A DNA stretch of 64,000 bases from Pseudovirgaria hyperparasitica (GCF_010093815.1 NW_022985552.1:2003966-2067965); one strand, 5' to 3'; positions 10,026-23,400 are shown, counted from the stretch's first letter. Notes: generated from the letters alone by a model not told the origin. Numbers and translations: made by a program.

Positions 10026-12000
10026 TACTATCTCTAAGCGCGTACTACTAATATATTTTAATAGCTTATAATTCTAATCTTACTTAGATAACTCCTTTAA
10101 TAGAAGCTATTTAGATATAGTAAGGTTAAACTCTTTATATATCTATCTAGCTATCTTATTAAGGAATAGCTAGCTCTTATAAAGTAGTCTCTTAAGTATT
10201 TATTATATTATATAATTACTTAGTTATTACGGTAGGCCACGGCGCGCTAGTTATAGTTTATTCCTCTATCTATATATCTTAAGATTATATCTTATTCTAT
10301 AGATAGTAGTCTTACTAACTTTAGTAATAGTAATAATCTTATTAATAGATATATTATATTATAAGAGAAAGTTAATTTAACTATATATAGAGGTAGAATA
10401 AATAGTACTATAGAGTACTATATATATATATAAGTAAGTCTAAAATACTATATATTAACTATACTAACTTCTATATATAATATAATATAGTTATAGAGGC
10501 TATATAAGTATAGTATAGATATAATTATTAAAAATATTATAAAATATTATATATACTATAAAACGTATGCGCGTGATATAAGCGTGTACTAACTACTAAG
10601 CTTTCTTATATAACTATAGATAAACGGATATAGCGTACAATCCCTATAGATCTAGAACTAGTACACGCGTATTCTTACCCTAATCTTTCTATCTTAAGTC
10701 TTTTCTACTTTTCTACTTATCTATAAGTATATAAGGGGATTAAAAGTAGATATAATAGATAATTAGATATATATCTATCTATCTATAAGCTTAGTATATC
10801 TTTATAAGGCCGCTTTAAAGAGATAAAGTTAAAGAACTTAAATCTTTAAATATTCTTAGAAGTTCTTAGAAGAGAGTCTATATAAAAACTATCTTCTTTC
10901 TCTTCTCTAAGAGATTAAACCCTTTTATTATAGACTAAATTAAAGAGTTTAGAGTTCTAAAATTTAGACTATATTATCTTATTATTTACTATAAGTATAA
11001 GATAGTAGACTCTATATACTAACTATCTATACTAAAAGAACTAAATCTTAAAGCTACTACTTTAAGAGTAGAGTATACTACTTATATATAACTACTATAT
11101 ATATATAGAATTAACTAGTAGATTATATACTACTTATATATCTAATAATAAGTTTATATAGATACTATAATATATAAACCTCTACTAATATAGAGATAAA
11201 TTAAAGAGATAAGATAACTATTATAGAATAGAGATATAGATATCTATAATAGATATAACTAAGGTATTACTATAATAGTAGATTAAGATATATTATAATT
11301 TAACTTTTAAGAAGTAGAGATAGATCTATATAAGTTACGGCTTAAGTATATAGTTTAAGTAAGATTATATAATACCTCTATTCTAGTTCTATCTATCTTA
11401 GCTCTATTATATAATGTTAAAGATAAGATAAAGCTAAAGTCTATAATAATATCTATATAAGATAGAAAATTCTAAGCTTATTAGATTCTAGAAAAATAAT
11501 AGATCTTTCTAAAATCTAATACTCTTAGTATCTATACTTATATATCTAGTACTTCTATCTATATCTATCTAGAGTTCTTTCTATTTCTATACTTTTAACT
11601 ATATATATAATAATATTAGAAGTAGATATAATAGATAATAAGATATATTCTAGTTCTTCTATAAGATTATTATATCTCTATAAAGTTATTTTTTAAAAGA
11701 GAAAGAGAGCTTTAATTACTAAAAAAATAGAGAAGTTCTTAGAAGATAGTCTACTTATTAAAGCTGTGTTAATACTTACTATATTAAAGGTCTATGAGTC
11801 ATTATAGCGTTAAGTATATCTTAGTTAATTTAATCTCTATATCCTTACTTATACTTTCTCTATAGCTCTATACATTCTATTAAGATATGCGCCGGCGTTA
11901 TCGTTTATATATACCGTGCCGCCTCTACTTACAAGTATAGAGATGGCTTAGTACAGGCGTTAAAAGATACTAGTGTCGTAGTCTAAGAGGTCGGCTTTTA
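10026..12000. repeat. RIP-mutated AT-rich repeat, family unknown (copy A)
   Basis: No readable gene; the composition is strongly TA-rich with few CA/TG steps. Positions about 10991-11140 match a second copy at 19201-19267 plus 19840-19915 (shared blocks gatagtagactcta, actaactatctatac, ctactactttaag, tagaattaactagtaga). Differences between copies are mostly C/T and G/A transitions, with this copy carrying more T/A, so it is the more heavily RIP-mutated one. The block ends about 280 bp before the start codon of the next gene. Confidence 0.75.
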
Positions 12001-12278
12001 CACGCGAATCCTGCTTCGATTGTGAAATATCCATGTTAACGTTCATGTACATTCTGTGTCTGGTATTGTGTCTCTACAAGCTAGTACATATGAAGTTAGC
12101 ACTTCCGGCTCCACGGCCGAGGCTGTCACATGCGCGCGACATGACAGACAGGTGCAATAACGATATGGCGGTAATCCACATGCCAGAATTTGGAAATCTT
12201 TCTGGCGTATACCAGTATGCGTCCACTGCTTGAAAACTGAGAACTTCGACTGCAGTGCCTTCAAGTCTCTTCCGCATC
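12001..12278 (+). promoter_or_regulatory. 5' flank of the ABC transporter gene, abutting RIP DNA
   Basis: Base composition returns to normal by about 12000. These 280 bp must contain the core promoter and leader of the downstream gene. Short open frames on both strands show no coding similarity and were left out. No defined promoter element was recognised. Confidence 0.35.
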
Positions 12279-14563
12279 ATGGCGGCTCAGTCGAAACTAC
12301 ACAGCCCATCCATAGCTACTGAGAGCATGGTCAAGCGCATTATCAGCGAGCTCACAGGACGATATCTCGAGCATCGGACGAAAATAACCCGCGCTGTCTA
12401 TCTCACACTTTTTATCACATTGGTAAACCGCATCCGAAATGCAATAGCAGAGCAAAAAGCTGCCTCTGCACGTGCGGAGGCTAGTAAAAGAGCTGGCACC
12501 ACAGCAGCAGACAGAGAAGTCTCGACAAGGAAGAAGGTTGAGCTAAACAGGGAGTTCTTCAAGAACCTCCTAAGACTGCTGCGAATAGTAATTCCTGGAT
12601 GGAGAAGCAAAGAGCTAAGACTGCTCATAAGTCATAGTGTGTTTTTGGTACTGCGTACGTTAATCAGTCTATACGTGGCTGAACTCGATGGACGGTTGGT
12701 CAGCAGTCTGGTGCGAGGAAAGGGCAAAGATTTCTTGACCGGACTCGTATGGTGGATGGCTGTCGCAGTTCCAGCGACTTTCACAAACTCTATGGTGAAC
12801 TACCACAGCCACGTGGAAGACGCCAAATTCTACTGACACTACCACAGCTCTCCTACCATCAATGCAAGCTCTCCTTACAGTACCGCACCCGCCTCACACA
12901 TCACATCCACTCCAAATACCTCTCGAACATGACCTTTTACACTCTTTCGGCCCTTGACGATCGAATAAAGAATGCCGATCAACTTATAACAGTCGATGTT
13001 GCCAAATTTTCAAACAGCTTGGCAGAGCTATACTCCAATCTTGCAAAGCCGGTACTAGACATGGTGGTCTATAACTACTCGCTTTCAAGAAGCGTGGGAG
13101 GAGAAGGATTGTTCTTTATGGGCATGCTCGTGCAATTATCAGCAGGCGTCATGCGCGCTCTGACACCGCCTTTCGGAAAATATGTTGCCGATGAAGCAAT
13201 ACTAGAGGGAGAGTTTCGCTTCCAGCATTCAAGGCTGATAGACTATAGCGAGGAGGTTGCTTTGTATGCAGGACATGAGGCTGAGAAAGACACGTTGGAC
13301 AAGGGCTATTTCACTCTTATCAAGCACGTTAATAGGATCCTGCGGCGGCGATTCTACCACGGCTTTATGGAGGATTTCGTCATAAAGTACTTCTGGGGTG
13401 CACTTGGGCTCTTGCTTTGCAGTGTTCCCGTCTTCTTCAAGATTCCAGGTGTTCAAGGCGAGAGCATAGGTGATAGGACAGAAAGTGTGTACCAAACGTT
13501 TGACACAGACAACGGCAGCTGATAGAGTCTAGGCTTTGTAACAAACAGACGCATGCTGCTCATGTCTTCCGATGCATTCGGTCGCGTTATGTTCTCATAT
13601 AAAGAGATCACCGAGCTTGCTGGTTACACATCTCGCGTGGCCACACTCCTCGATGTTATTGATGACATTCAAGCTGGACATTTTGAGAAAAAGCTTGTAT
13701 CGTCAGCTAGCTCTCTGGAGAGTGCAACAGTTCTCGGCGGCCGTGGAGTAGTAACAGAAGGGTCAGACATCGAGTTCATTGATGTACCTATTGTCTCGCC
13801 CAACGGCGACATCCTCGTCCGAGCACTTAGCTTCACGGTCAAGCCTGGTGAGCATCTTCTCATTGTTGGGCCAAACGGGTGCGGCAAGTCGTCTCTTTTC
13901 CGTATCCTTGGCGGCCTATGGCCTGTGTACGGCGGCAAGGTTCGCAAACCCCCATTCGAAGATATTTTTTACATCCCTCAGCGCCCATACCTTTCTCGTG
14001 GCTCTCTCCGCCAGCAAATCACTTACCCAGATGGCTTACGCGAGATGCGCGACAAAGGCATCACTGACGATGACCTCTTCCGCGTCCTCACTGTGGTCGA
14101 GATCCAACACATTGTCGACCGACCTGGAGGCTGGGATGCTGAGCAGGAGTGGGCTGATGTACTGTCCGGAGGCTTGCAGCAACGTGTCGCTATGGCACGA
14201 CTCTTCTATCATGCGCCCCGTTACGCAATATTAGATGAATGTACAAGCAGCGTGACGCTGGAGATTGAGCGTGTGATGTACGACGAGGCGAAAAGACTAG
14301 GAATTACGCTCATGACTGTAAGCCATCGCAGGAGTTTGTGGAAGTACCATGAGAAAATACTGCAGTTTGATGGGCAGGGAAAGTATATCTTTACGAAACT
14401 AGATGCAGAAAGGAGATTGCGACTAGAAGAGTACGTACATGCCGCCCTACACGCGCGATCCATAAAATGCTAACTTGAGCGTAGCGAAAAAGAAGAGCTC
14501 GATCTCCAGCTTCGCGCGATTCCTGACATTGAGGCTCGAATCACCGAATTGACCGCACAGTGA
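12279..14563 (+). CDS. PXA2: Peroxisomal ABC half-transporter (ABCD/PXA2-like)
   Basis: Predicted 712-residue half-transporter importing long-chain acyl-CoA into peroxisomes; in fungi PXA1 and PXA2 pair as a heterodimer. Exons 12279-12794, 12848-13484, 13533-14434 and 14480-14563; introns are 53, 48 and 45 bp GT-AG. The N-terminal half holds the ABCD membrane domain (hydrophobic segment [20 protein letters not shown] near residue 125; FTNSM joined to [19 protein letters not shown] across intron 1). The C-terminal half is the ATPase: Walker [10 protein letters not shown] near 497, signature [13 protein letters not shown] near 595, Walker [10 protein letters not shown] near 617. The start is the ATG of [10 protein letters not shown]; a longer reading would need a GTG. 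All catalytic motifs are intact even though RIP-silenced DNA lies about 280 bp upstream. PXA2 rather than PXA1 is assigned from overall resemblance and length. Confidence 0.9.
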
Positions 14564-15246
14564 ATGTCCGGTTTAGAGCTTGATAAGATAGGCTATGTAC
14601 TTGTAGGCGAATCAACGTCAGGGCCTTCGGAATGTAACGCATTTGTTGGTATTATGTGGCTGCATGTGATCACACACGTCACAGGCATCCAACAGGAATA
14701 TAAACGAATCTATATGTGAGTTGGGTATAGTCACGTGACTACCTATGTACAACTCTATGGCTTTGAAGGTCGGCTTGATAATGCGTTTGAGGGTTAATTT
14801 CCATGAGCTATGATAGACCGGGAGGGGACATTCAATCTAATGTTGGCATGATATCATACGACGAGTAGCGACTGCGAAAGACGATTTTGATGTTTGTTTG
14901 ACTTCGCTCCCTTCCTATTGGATGTTTGTCGAGAGAGATATTGGTGTAGACGGATGGTCTGCGTCATTATTATCATTACAGCGCAATAGAACCTTTGCAC
15001 CAAGCTGTTGCACTCCGTTCCCGATGTAGCATAGCAGTGCAACATCCACTTCTCCGCTCACTGCCGATCTTCGATGTGCATCATGAGCCAGGCTAGACAG
15101 GGAATCTTCCTGGTTCAACGATGATTGAGGGGTCGACTAATATATCGCCTTCACCCTCTGTGCCGTACTGATATAGCTCTGCTCCTACAATTTGCGAACG
15201 TAGCTATCGCCTACAAGGAAACAAGGCACAAGGTCCCGATTGTGAA
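14564..15246. other. intergenic, no gene seen
   Basis: 683 bp between two plus-strand genes. It should hold the 3' end of the ABC transporter and the promoter of the beta-mannosidase. Short minus-strand frames here have no recognisable content. Confidence 0.6.
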
Positions 15247-18200
15247 ATGAATATGCATGCAAACAGGAGGAACACAGCTCGAGCAGTGCTCAGCACAGCG
15301 TTGATAGCTTCGCAGGCCGTGCCAGGCTTTGCGAATCATGTTATCGACCTGTCTGGTGATGGCTGGACACTATCAAGCACGAATTCGAGCATCTCAGTAC
15401 CTGCCAAATTACCTGGACAGGCGCACTTGGATCTATATGCTGCACAAGTGATTGGCGACCCATACTACGGTCTAAACGACTTTAACCTACGTTGGATAGC
15501 ATGGAGTAATTGGACCTATACCTCTGATCCAATACAAGGCTTGTAAGCGACTTCGTGAATCACTTCTCGCTCGTTGATCCTGACAAAGACCAGACAAGGC
15601 AATGCCAGCTCGACATGGCTTCGCTTCGACGGACTTGATACGTTCACAAGCATATCATTCTGCAACGAACACGTTGCAGCAACTAACAACCAGTTTCGCC
15701 AGTATTGGTTTGATGTCTCAGATATACTTCAGGCCTGTACGGATCAACATCCGGTACTCAGCATCGAGTTTGGTTCTGCTCCGAATATCATCAACGCAAT
15801 TGCCACAAAACCTGACCAAAGAACATGGCCTGATGGTATCCAGATACCTTTCGAGTTCGACAACCGTCAGTGGGTGCGTAAAGAAGGTTCTGATTTTGGC
15901 TGGGTGAGACTGTTCGACACATATGGTTAACTATATCTGACCCGCTGTTCAAGGATTGGGGTCCAGCTTTTGCTCCTGCTGGTCCCTGGAAGCCAGTGAG
16001 TTCTCGTCTCCTTTCAATCCCCAGTATAATCATAGCGGGAGACAGATGAATTTACCTCCCAAGTGTTGCAAAACAAAGCTTTGGCTAGATAAGCTTCGGT
16101 GTGATCATAGATCCGGCACCGCAGAACTAACGGACTGATCCAGGTCTATGTGGTGCAGCTTGAACAGCAAGACGTTCATGTACGGAATTCTGTGGTCGAC
16201 ATTTACCGTAAAGGCCAGTTGAACAACCTCCCACCTGACCAAACGCAGCCATGGGTGCTCAATGCAAGCATGGACTTCTTTGGTACATTACCGGAGGGCG
16301 TAAGCTTTGTGTACACACTCTTGGATGCCGAAAGAAATGAACTCGCCCAGGGCGAACTAGAGAACGTCAATACTACCAATGTATCAATCACAGGCAGCAC
16401 AATCATTCCAAGTGATATGGTTGAGCTATGGTGGCCTGTCGGACTTGGGAAGCAGAGCCTCTACCACATCATTGTTGATGTCCTGAAGGAGAGCGTCTCT
16501 TTTGCCTCTATCGAGAAACGAGTGGGTTTCCGCACCATTATAGTAAACTCCGGTCCTATTCGCACGGATCAATTAGCTCGGGGAATTGCGCCTGGAGACA
16601 ATTGGCACTTCGAGGTCAACGGGCATGAGTTCTACGCGAAAGGCTCGAACTTCATTCCGCCAGACACTTTCTGGACTCGTGTCGACAAAGACCGGATCAG
16701 TCAGCTATTCGACTCTGTTGTTGATGGACGACAGAACATGCTCAGAGTGTGGTCAACAGGTGCGTATTCTCCTGATTTCATGTACGATCTGGCGGACGAA
16801 TATGGTATCCTTCTTTGGAGGTAAGTGGTGAATCGAGCATATAGTTGTGTCAGGTCTGATGAAGACAGTGAATTTGAATTTGGAGATGCCATGTATCCAG
16901 TCGACCCAGACTTCCTTAACAACGTTCGAGAAGAAGCTGTATATCAAGTTCGCCGTGTCAACCACCATCGTAAGTGTTTGTATAGCACTTTGCTAAACTC
17001 CGTATTGACCAATTATAGCGTCATTAGCCTTCTGGGCCGGAGGTAACGAAATGGAGAATCTCATCCTGTTCAACTATGTTGCCAAATCCGCTCCTAACAA
17101 ACTAGATTTCTATATTGGAGAATATGAGGCACTGTTTCTAAATGTTCTTACGCCCGCAGTGTTTGAAAATTCCAAGAGCATATCCTACCAACCTTCGAGC
17201 ACCAGTAACGGGTACCTGAAACTTGACCATAGCCGAGCTGTGCCCATTGTACCACGCTACATGAATCTCACCGAGGGATCCATATACGGCGAGACAGATT
17301 ACTACAACTATGATAGCACTCAGTCCTTTAATGTGTCAGGATACCCCGTCGGCCGGTTTTCCAATGAGTTTGGCTTCCATTCCATGCCGTCGATACAATC
17401 CTGGAGACAAGCGGTGCACCCGAATGATTTGCATTTCAACTCTTCTGTAATAATGCTACGCGACCATCATCCTCCGTCTGGCAGCCTGAATACATCAAAC
17501 TTTGACAAGGCCGCAATAGGACAGGGTCAAATGACCATGGCTGTTGAGAACTGGTACCCCATCCCGAAAAAAGTGACCCAATAGCAAACTTTACATCTTG
17601 GATCTATGCGACACAAATCTTCCAAGCAGACTTCTACAAGAGTCAGATCCAGCACTATAGAAGAGGCAGTGGTATGCCGGAAAGGCAGCTCGGTTGTCTT
17701 TATTGGCAACTTGAAGACCAGTGGCAAGCGCCTACATGGGCTGGAATAGAATATGATGGGAGATGGAAAGTTCTGCATGCATGTTTACTCAAAATTGACT
17801 ATGTTTAGCAGCTAACTTTACCAGTACACTGCCAAAGATATATATAAGAACGTCATCATCGCTCCGCATCAAAATGATTCGACGGACGATCAACTCGAAG
17901 TCTACGTGACCTCCGATTTGTGGTCTTCAACGACCGGAAGGGTTAACATGACCTGGTACGATTGGTCCGGGATTCCGCAGAACATCCCAACTGCAACATC
18001 AATCGATGTCACCGTTGACCCGCTGAATACGTCGCGTGTGTATCAGACCAGTCTAGACAGCAGTCTCTCTGGACACGATAGAAACAATCTTGTTCTTATC
18101 ATGGATGTTACTACAGAAGGAAAGCTTCCGAATGACGAGACTGCGCAGACTTTCAACCATCGTAATTGGTACCATCCAACTCCACTCAAGGATGCAAGAT

Positions 18201-18454
18201 TAGTCGATCCAGGACTGAAGGTCACGCACAACGATGAGACGAAGAAGTTTACCGTCGAGGCCACGACTGGTGTGGCAGTCTGGACATGGCTTGACTATCC
18301 GGAAGGTGTCGTGGCCACATTTGACGACAACGCATTTGTGTTGAGGAAAGGCGAGACGAGGGAGGTTGGGTATCGGGTTAAGAAAGACACGACTAGTGGT
18401 AATTGGATTGAGGGCGTCAAAGTGGGGAGTCTGTGGGACAATACCACGCCTTGA
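15247..18454 (+). CDS. mndA: Secreted beta-mannosidase A (GH2), apparent 1-nt frameshift
   Basis: Extracellular exo-acting GH2 enzyme releasing mannose from beta-1,4-manno-oligosaccharides. A signal peptide follows the start ([19 protein letters not shown]). Exons 15247-15542, 15594-15903, 15954-15995, 16144-16820, 16869-16969, 17019-17778 and 17825-18454. GH2 landmarks: DFGW joined to [14 protein letters not shown] across intron 2, GGNEMEN near residue 484 (acid/base Glu), SNEFGFHS near 592 (nucleophile Glu). The exons sum to 2,816 nt, one short of a multiple of three. The frame breaks at a run of six A at 17567-17572, after which family-like sequence ([25 protein letters not shown]) continues in another frame. 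One more A would give 938 residues, normal for the family. Intron 6 (17779-17824) needs a GC donor. Either a young pseudogene or a homopolymer sequencing error. Confidence 0.85.
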
Positions 18455-19150
18455 TATCCTTGGTACCAACACTACTCATTCGGTTGATATGCCTCGTATT
18501 AGTCGTATGCAGGATAACTGAGGGGTAATACACCCCTTCACACATATCGTCAATCGCAGCCACTTTATTCGGAACTGATTTCCTGGTCAAAGACTCTCTG
18601 ACTTCTGGTAGTCCTCGAGTGTAGCTCATGTTTAGTTTGCCTCACAATTCTCTCCCTGCCAGCAGACACAACGGTATGAATGAAGCTAATGTCCTCATAT
18701 AGGTCGTTTAAAGTTTTGTCAGTGACCTAAGTACCCGTTATGGCGTCCTGGAACTATAGGTACTTTATCGGACACGTATACTTGATAGATTTGTGTCGGG
18801 GGTCGTGCGCCATGCATTCAGATTACTTATCGGACGGTCCACCACCAATATGATTCGTCTTAGTTTATGTAGATGATAAATTGGATATGTCTCTGACCTC
18901 TAGCAGTACCGCTCTTCTGTATTGTGGATTTCAACAAGTGATTCCGAGTGCCTCTATGCTCGGCATCAAGGCGATCACAACAAACTCATAGCTGACTGGG
19001 CTTATACCACTACGGCTTTCTTGTTACTATATCACCTTATCAGCGCGAAAAGGTATCACTATGCACAACGGCGAGAGCGAGCAACCATGTTACTGGTGGT
19101 CCTGCTCACTTTGCGAGCCCAGTCTTTTCTCTGTCTCATGGAAGAAGACT
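18455..19150. other. intergenic, no gene seen
   Basis: About 700 bp of normal composition between the beta-mannosidase stop and the second RIP island. A 77-codon frame at 18922-19155 runs into the AT-rich DNA and has no coding character. Confidence 0.55.
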
Positions 19151-20060
19151 ACTAAATATAGTATTTTATATTCTATATACTAATATTATTATTTAGATAT
19201 TCTATCTATAAGATAGTAGACTCTACGTACTAACTATCTATACTAAAAGAATCGAATCTTAAAGCTATGAAAAGGGCAGGTATAAATAGATATATAATAT
19301 TCCTTATATAAGGAATATATATCTAAATAGAGTTATATAATAGGATCTAGCCGTAATAGACTACTATTATATAATAAACGGATTAGTAGAGTATAGCTTA
19401 AAGATAATAAGAATATAGTATAATTCTTAAAGTAAAGACTAGATAGAGAGAGAACTAAATATATAGAGAGACCGTTCCTTATATATTCCTCCTTATATAT
19501 TCTAGATCCTTCTCTCAATTAATAATAGGAATCTTCTAGACCTCTAGACATACATATACATTCTATAGCTCTAGTAGTTTCCTTAGAATAGAATAGAGTA
19601 GAGTAGAACTCTATAGAACTTATAGACTCTATAGTAGAATCTAATAGAACTCTATAGAAGTTTATATTTCTAAAGACCTTTAGAAGTTTCTAGAGGGTTC
19701 TAGAAACTTCTATAAGAGTATAGAGTATTTATATATATAAGTAGATAATATTAGTAATATTAATTACTAATATTAAGCTATTTCTAATAAGGAAATACCT
19801 TATAGAAACTTATTAGATATAGTAGAGGTTAAGTTTATAAAAGCTACTACTTTAAGGGTAGAGTATACTACTTATATACGACTACTATATACATATAGAA
19901 TTAACTAGTAGACTACGTATCTAATACTATCTCTCTATCTTAGAGTCTATATATTATAACTCTTATAGAAGAATAAATATATATCTAATTTTCTATATTA
20001 AAGTTAATACTATTAATTACTAAGGTCTATATGTAAAAGTAGGAAGAGCTCTACATAGAA
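19151..20060. repeat. second RIP-mutated island (repeat copy B)
   Basis: AT-rich block with the same repeat as 10991-11140, here split in two (19201-19267 and 19840-19915) by an insertion. This copy retains C or G where copy A has T or A (tcgaatctt against ctaaatctt; tctacgtac against tctatatac), so it was less strongly mutated. Edges grade into normal DNA near 19150 and 20060. Confidence 0.75.
19268..19839. mobile_element. solo-LTR-like insertion in repeat copy B
   Basis: Comparison with copy A shows about 572 bp of extra DNA inserted into cttaaagctactacttt. The insertion starts TGAAAAGGGC and ends GTTTATA, which would be TG...CA before a C-to-T change. It is flanked by aaagcta on both sides (19261-19267 and 19840-19846), a 5-7 bp target duplication. 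Length, TG start, duplication size and lack of coding frames fit a solo LTR of a Copia- or gypsy-type element. The family was not identified. Confidence 0.6.
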
Positions 20061-20422
20061 AGATAGGAGTGAGAATACAGACGTGCACGAGTGCCAAGCT
20101 CGTCAGGGTCTAGGAAAACGACGGATCCGGATCGAGTACCGTCTGTGCACAATGACCCCGCCACGCTGCATATTCACTTGCACTCTTAACACCGTGAATT
20201 CCACATGTAGTATTGCGAAGACACGCTGCTCCAGAGGCCATATTTCATACTTGACCGACCTGTTTCCATAATCAAACCTGGCGTTCTCCCTTTGACCTTG
20301 ACCTCGTCAAACGTAGCAAACGCGCACGCGAAATACCCCACCTCACCAAAATCCAAGGTTTGCTCCTAAAGGCCAGTGGTAGCCTCGAGCAAGCTATAGA
20401 GGTCCAACCCATACTGATCACG
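20061..20422 (+). promoter_or_regulatory. 5' flank and leader of the eIF5B gene
   Basis: 362 bp of normal composition between the RIP island and the start codon. It holds the promoter; no specific element was identified. Confidence 0.35.
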
Positions 20423-23400
20423 ATGCCTCCTAAGGGGAAGAAGGGTAAGAAAGCCCAGGACGACTGGGAAGCGGACCTCGGCGAGTCCGTTGGGTCCACT
20501 GCGCCTGAAGCTCAAGCTACAAAAGATGAGATACCCGTTGGAGACGACGCTTTCTCTGGTGGTCTTATGGGTCAGATGATGCGCAAGGGAAAGAAGGGCA
20601 AAAAAAACAAGCCTCAGCAAGAAATCGTTGAGGGCGAGGACTCGACAGCAGATGACGCCAAGGGCCTCGGGTTGGCTGCGAAAACACCAGTGGAGGTGAA
20701 TCCAGACGAGGATGATGTGTGGTCAGTTCCGGTGAAGAAACCGCAGCAAGATAAGAAGCCTCAGGTACCAGACGAGGATGAAGATGAGGGCGATGGCACA
20801 GGCAGAGTAAAGACCAAGAAGGAGAAGGAGAAGGAGAAGAAAGAGCGTGAAAAACAGCGGAAAAAAGAACAGGTTGATCTCTTCGTATACAAGTTTAATC
20901 ACACATCAAATTGACCGCTTCATAGGCTGCAGCGAAGAAGAAGAGCACACCGGCTCCCGCCGCGAAACCTGAGACAGCGAAACTAGCTCAAGAAGCCAAG
21001 AAAGAACCCGCCCCTGCAAGCAAAGAAACCTCTGCTGCCGCCGGTGGTAAAAAGAAGAAGGTGCCAGCAGCTCTCGCAGCTCTACAAAAGCAACAGGAAG
21101 AGCTTAGACTTAGGCAAGAGGAGGAAGCTCGCTTAGCTGCCGAAGAGAAGGAGCGCTTAGAACAGCTCGACCGAGAAGCTGAGGAGGAAGCAAAACGGAA
21201 GGAAGAAGCGAAGCAAGCCAAGAAGCTAAAGGAGAAGCAAAAGATTGAGCAATTGAAGAAAGAGGGCAAATACATGACTAAGGCTCAAAAGGAGGCACAG
21301 GCCAAAGCTGAACTGCGTCTCAAGCAATTAGTGGAAAGTGGAAATGTCAAAGTCGCAGGTCTCGGAGAAGAGGGCACAGACGGAGCAGATCAAAAGAAGA
21401 AGCCCACCTACGATAGAAAGAGGAAAGGCAAGAAGGGAATCGAGGACAAGAAAGACGCACAGGCTGAGGAAGAAGATGCTCGGAAGAAGATGGAGGAGCT
21501 TCGACTCAAGGACGAAGGTGACAAAGCTGCAGCAGAGAAAGCAGCCAAAGAAGCGGTCGAGACAGAGAAAGCAGAAGCCAGTGACGACCAGGGAGATTGG
21601 GAAGACGAAGCTGAGAAAGACGGTATCAAGGACAGCTGGGATGCTGACTCTGAAGAAGAGATTGAGCAGCCAGTAGCGAATGCAGCTACTACCACCAACG
21701 GCAAATCAGCACTGCCCAGCTCGCAGAGTACAGTGGAGGCCTCAGATTCCGAAGAAAACTCTGAAGAAGATTCTGAAGATGACAGTGATCCTGAAGAAGA
21801 AGCCCAGACGAGTGCCGCAAAGCGTGCGGAGGCTGCTCGCAAGGCCGCTGCCGTCGAGCGAAGACAGAAAGCACGCGAAGAAGCTCTGGCAGCACGTTCA
21901 AAAGAGGACCTCCGCTCTCCTATCTGCTGTATCCTGGGACATGTCGATACTGGTAAGACCAAGCTTTTGGACAAAATTCGACAAACCAACGTCCAAGAGG
22001 GCGAAGCTGGCGGTATTACACAACAGATAGGTGCTACATACTTCCCAGCCGAAGCCTTGAAGAAAAAGACACAAGTTGTCAATAAAGACAATACATTCGA
22101 TTTCAGGGTTCCTGGTCTTTTGGTCATTGACACACCTGGTCACGAGTCTTTTACCAACTTGCGTACCAGAGGGTCTTCTCTCTGCAACATGGCTATTCTG
22201 GTTATCGACATTATGCACGGTCTCGAGCCACAAACCATCGAATCTTTAAACCTCTTGAAAGCTCGCCGAACGCCTTTCATTGTCGCCCTCAATAAGATAG
22301 ACAGACTCTACGGCTGGAACAAGACGGCTGACAATGGCTTCCAAGACAGCCTGAGCAAGCAGAAGAAGGATGTCAAGGCCGAGTTTGCCGATCGTCTTAA
22401 CAAGGCTAAGATTGCTCTTGCTGAACAGGGCCTCAACTCTGAACTCTTCTACGAGAATAAGTCGCTATCGAAGTTTGTCTCTATCGTCCCTACATCCGCC
22501 CATACTGGTGAAGGTATTCCAGATCTACTCAAGCTACTTATCACTCTTACGCAGGACCGCCTTACCAGCAGCCTAATGTATCTCTCTGAGGTTGAGTGCA
22601 CTGTTTTAGAAGTGAAAGTTATTGAAGGCCTCGGTACTACTATCGATGTTGTTCTTTCCAATGGTATTCTGCGGGAAGGTGACCGCATTGTGCTTTGTGG
22701 TAAAGACGCGCCTATAGCAACGAATATTCGAGCCCTGTTGACACCTGCTGAAATGAAGGAGCTACGAATAAAATCGCAATACGTGCACAACAAAGAGATC
22801 AAGGCTGCCATGGGTATCAAAATTGCTGCCGATGGACTCGATGGTGCGATTGCCGGTTCTCGTCTCCTTGTCGTGGGCCCCGACGACGATGAAGATGACC
22901 TTATGGATGATGTTTTAGAAGATCTACGCGGTCTCTCAAATAACATTGCCAAGAACAAGCAAGGTGTCTCTGTGCAAGCGTCTACACTTGGATCCCTCGA
23001 GGCTCTACTCGAGTATCTCCGCGTTGAAAAAGTGCCCGTAGCCAACATCTCCATTGGCCCCATCTTCAAGCGTGATGTTCTCCCGGCCACAATTATGCTG
23101 GAAAAGGCGCCCGAATACGCCATGATACTCGCTTTCGATGTGAAGGTCGACAAGGAAGCACAAGAGTTTGCTGACAAGTATAATATCAAGATCTTCACAG
23201 CTGACATCATCTACCATCTGTTCGACAATTTCAAGAAGCATATGGATCAGTTTAGGGAAAAGAAGAAGGAAGAATCGAAGCTACATGCTGTCTTTCCATG
23301 CAAGTTGAAACCGATTGCCGTTTTCAACAAAAACAATCCGATCGTTATAGGTGTGGATGTTGAATTAGGTAGTTTGCGTCTGCTGACGCCTGTGTCAATC

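Noticed and set aside
1-12000. Telomere, centromere or CRISPR-type array in the AT-rich block
   Set aside because: No telomeric repeat and no regular spacer array was seen; readable retrotransposon proteins explain most of the block, and a centromeric role cannot be judged from sequence alone.
12033-12280. Overlapping short frames upstream of the ABC transporter
   Set aside because: Three mutually overlapping frames on both strands in the promoter region, none with coding features.
21408-22133. 241-codon antisense frame opposite eIF5B
   Set aside because: Ser/Ala-rich shadow of the Lys/Glu/Ala repeats of eIF5B on the other strand.
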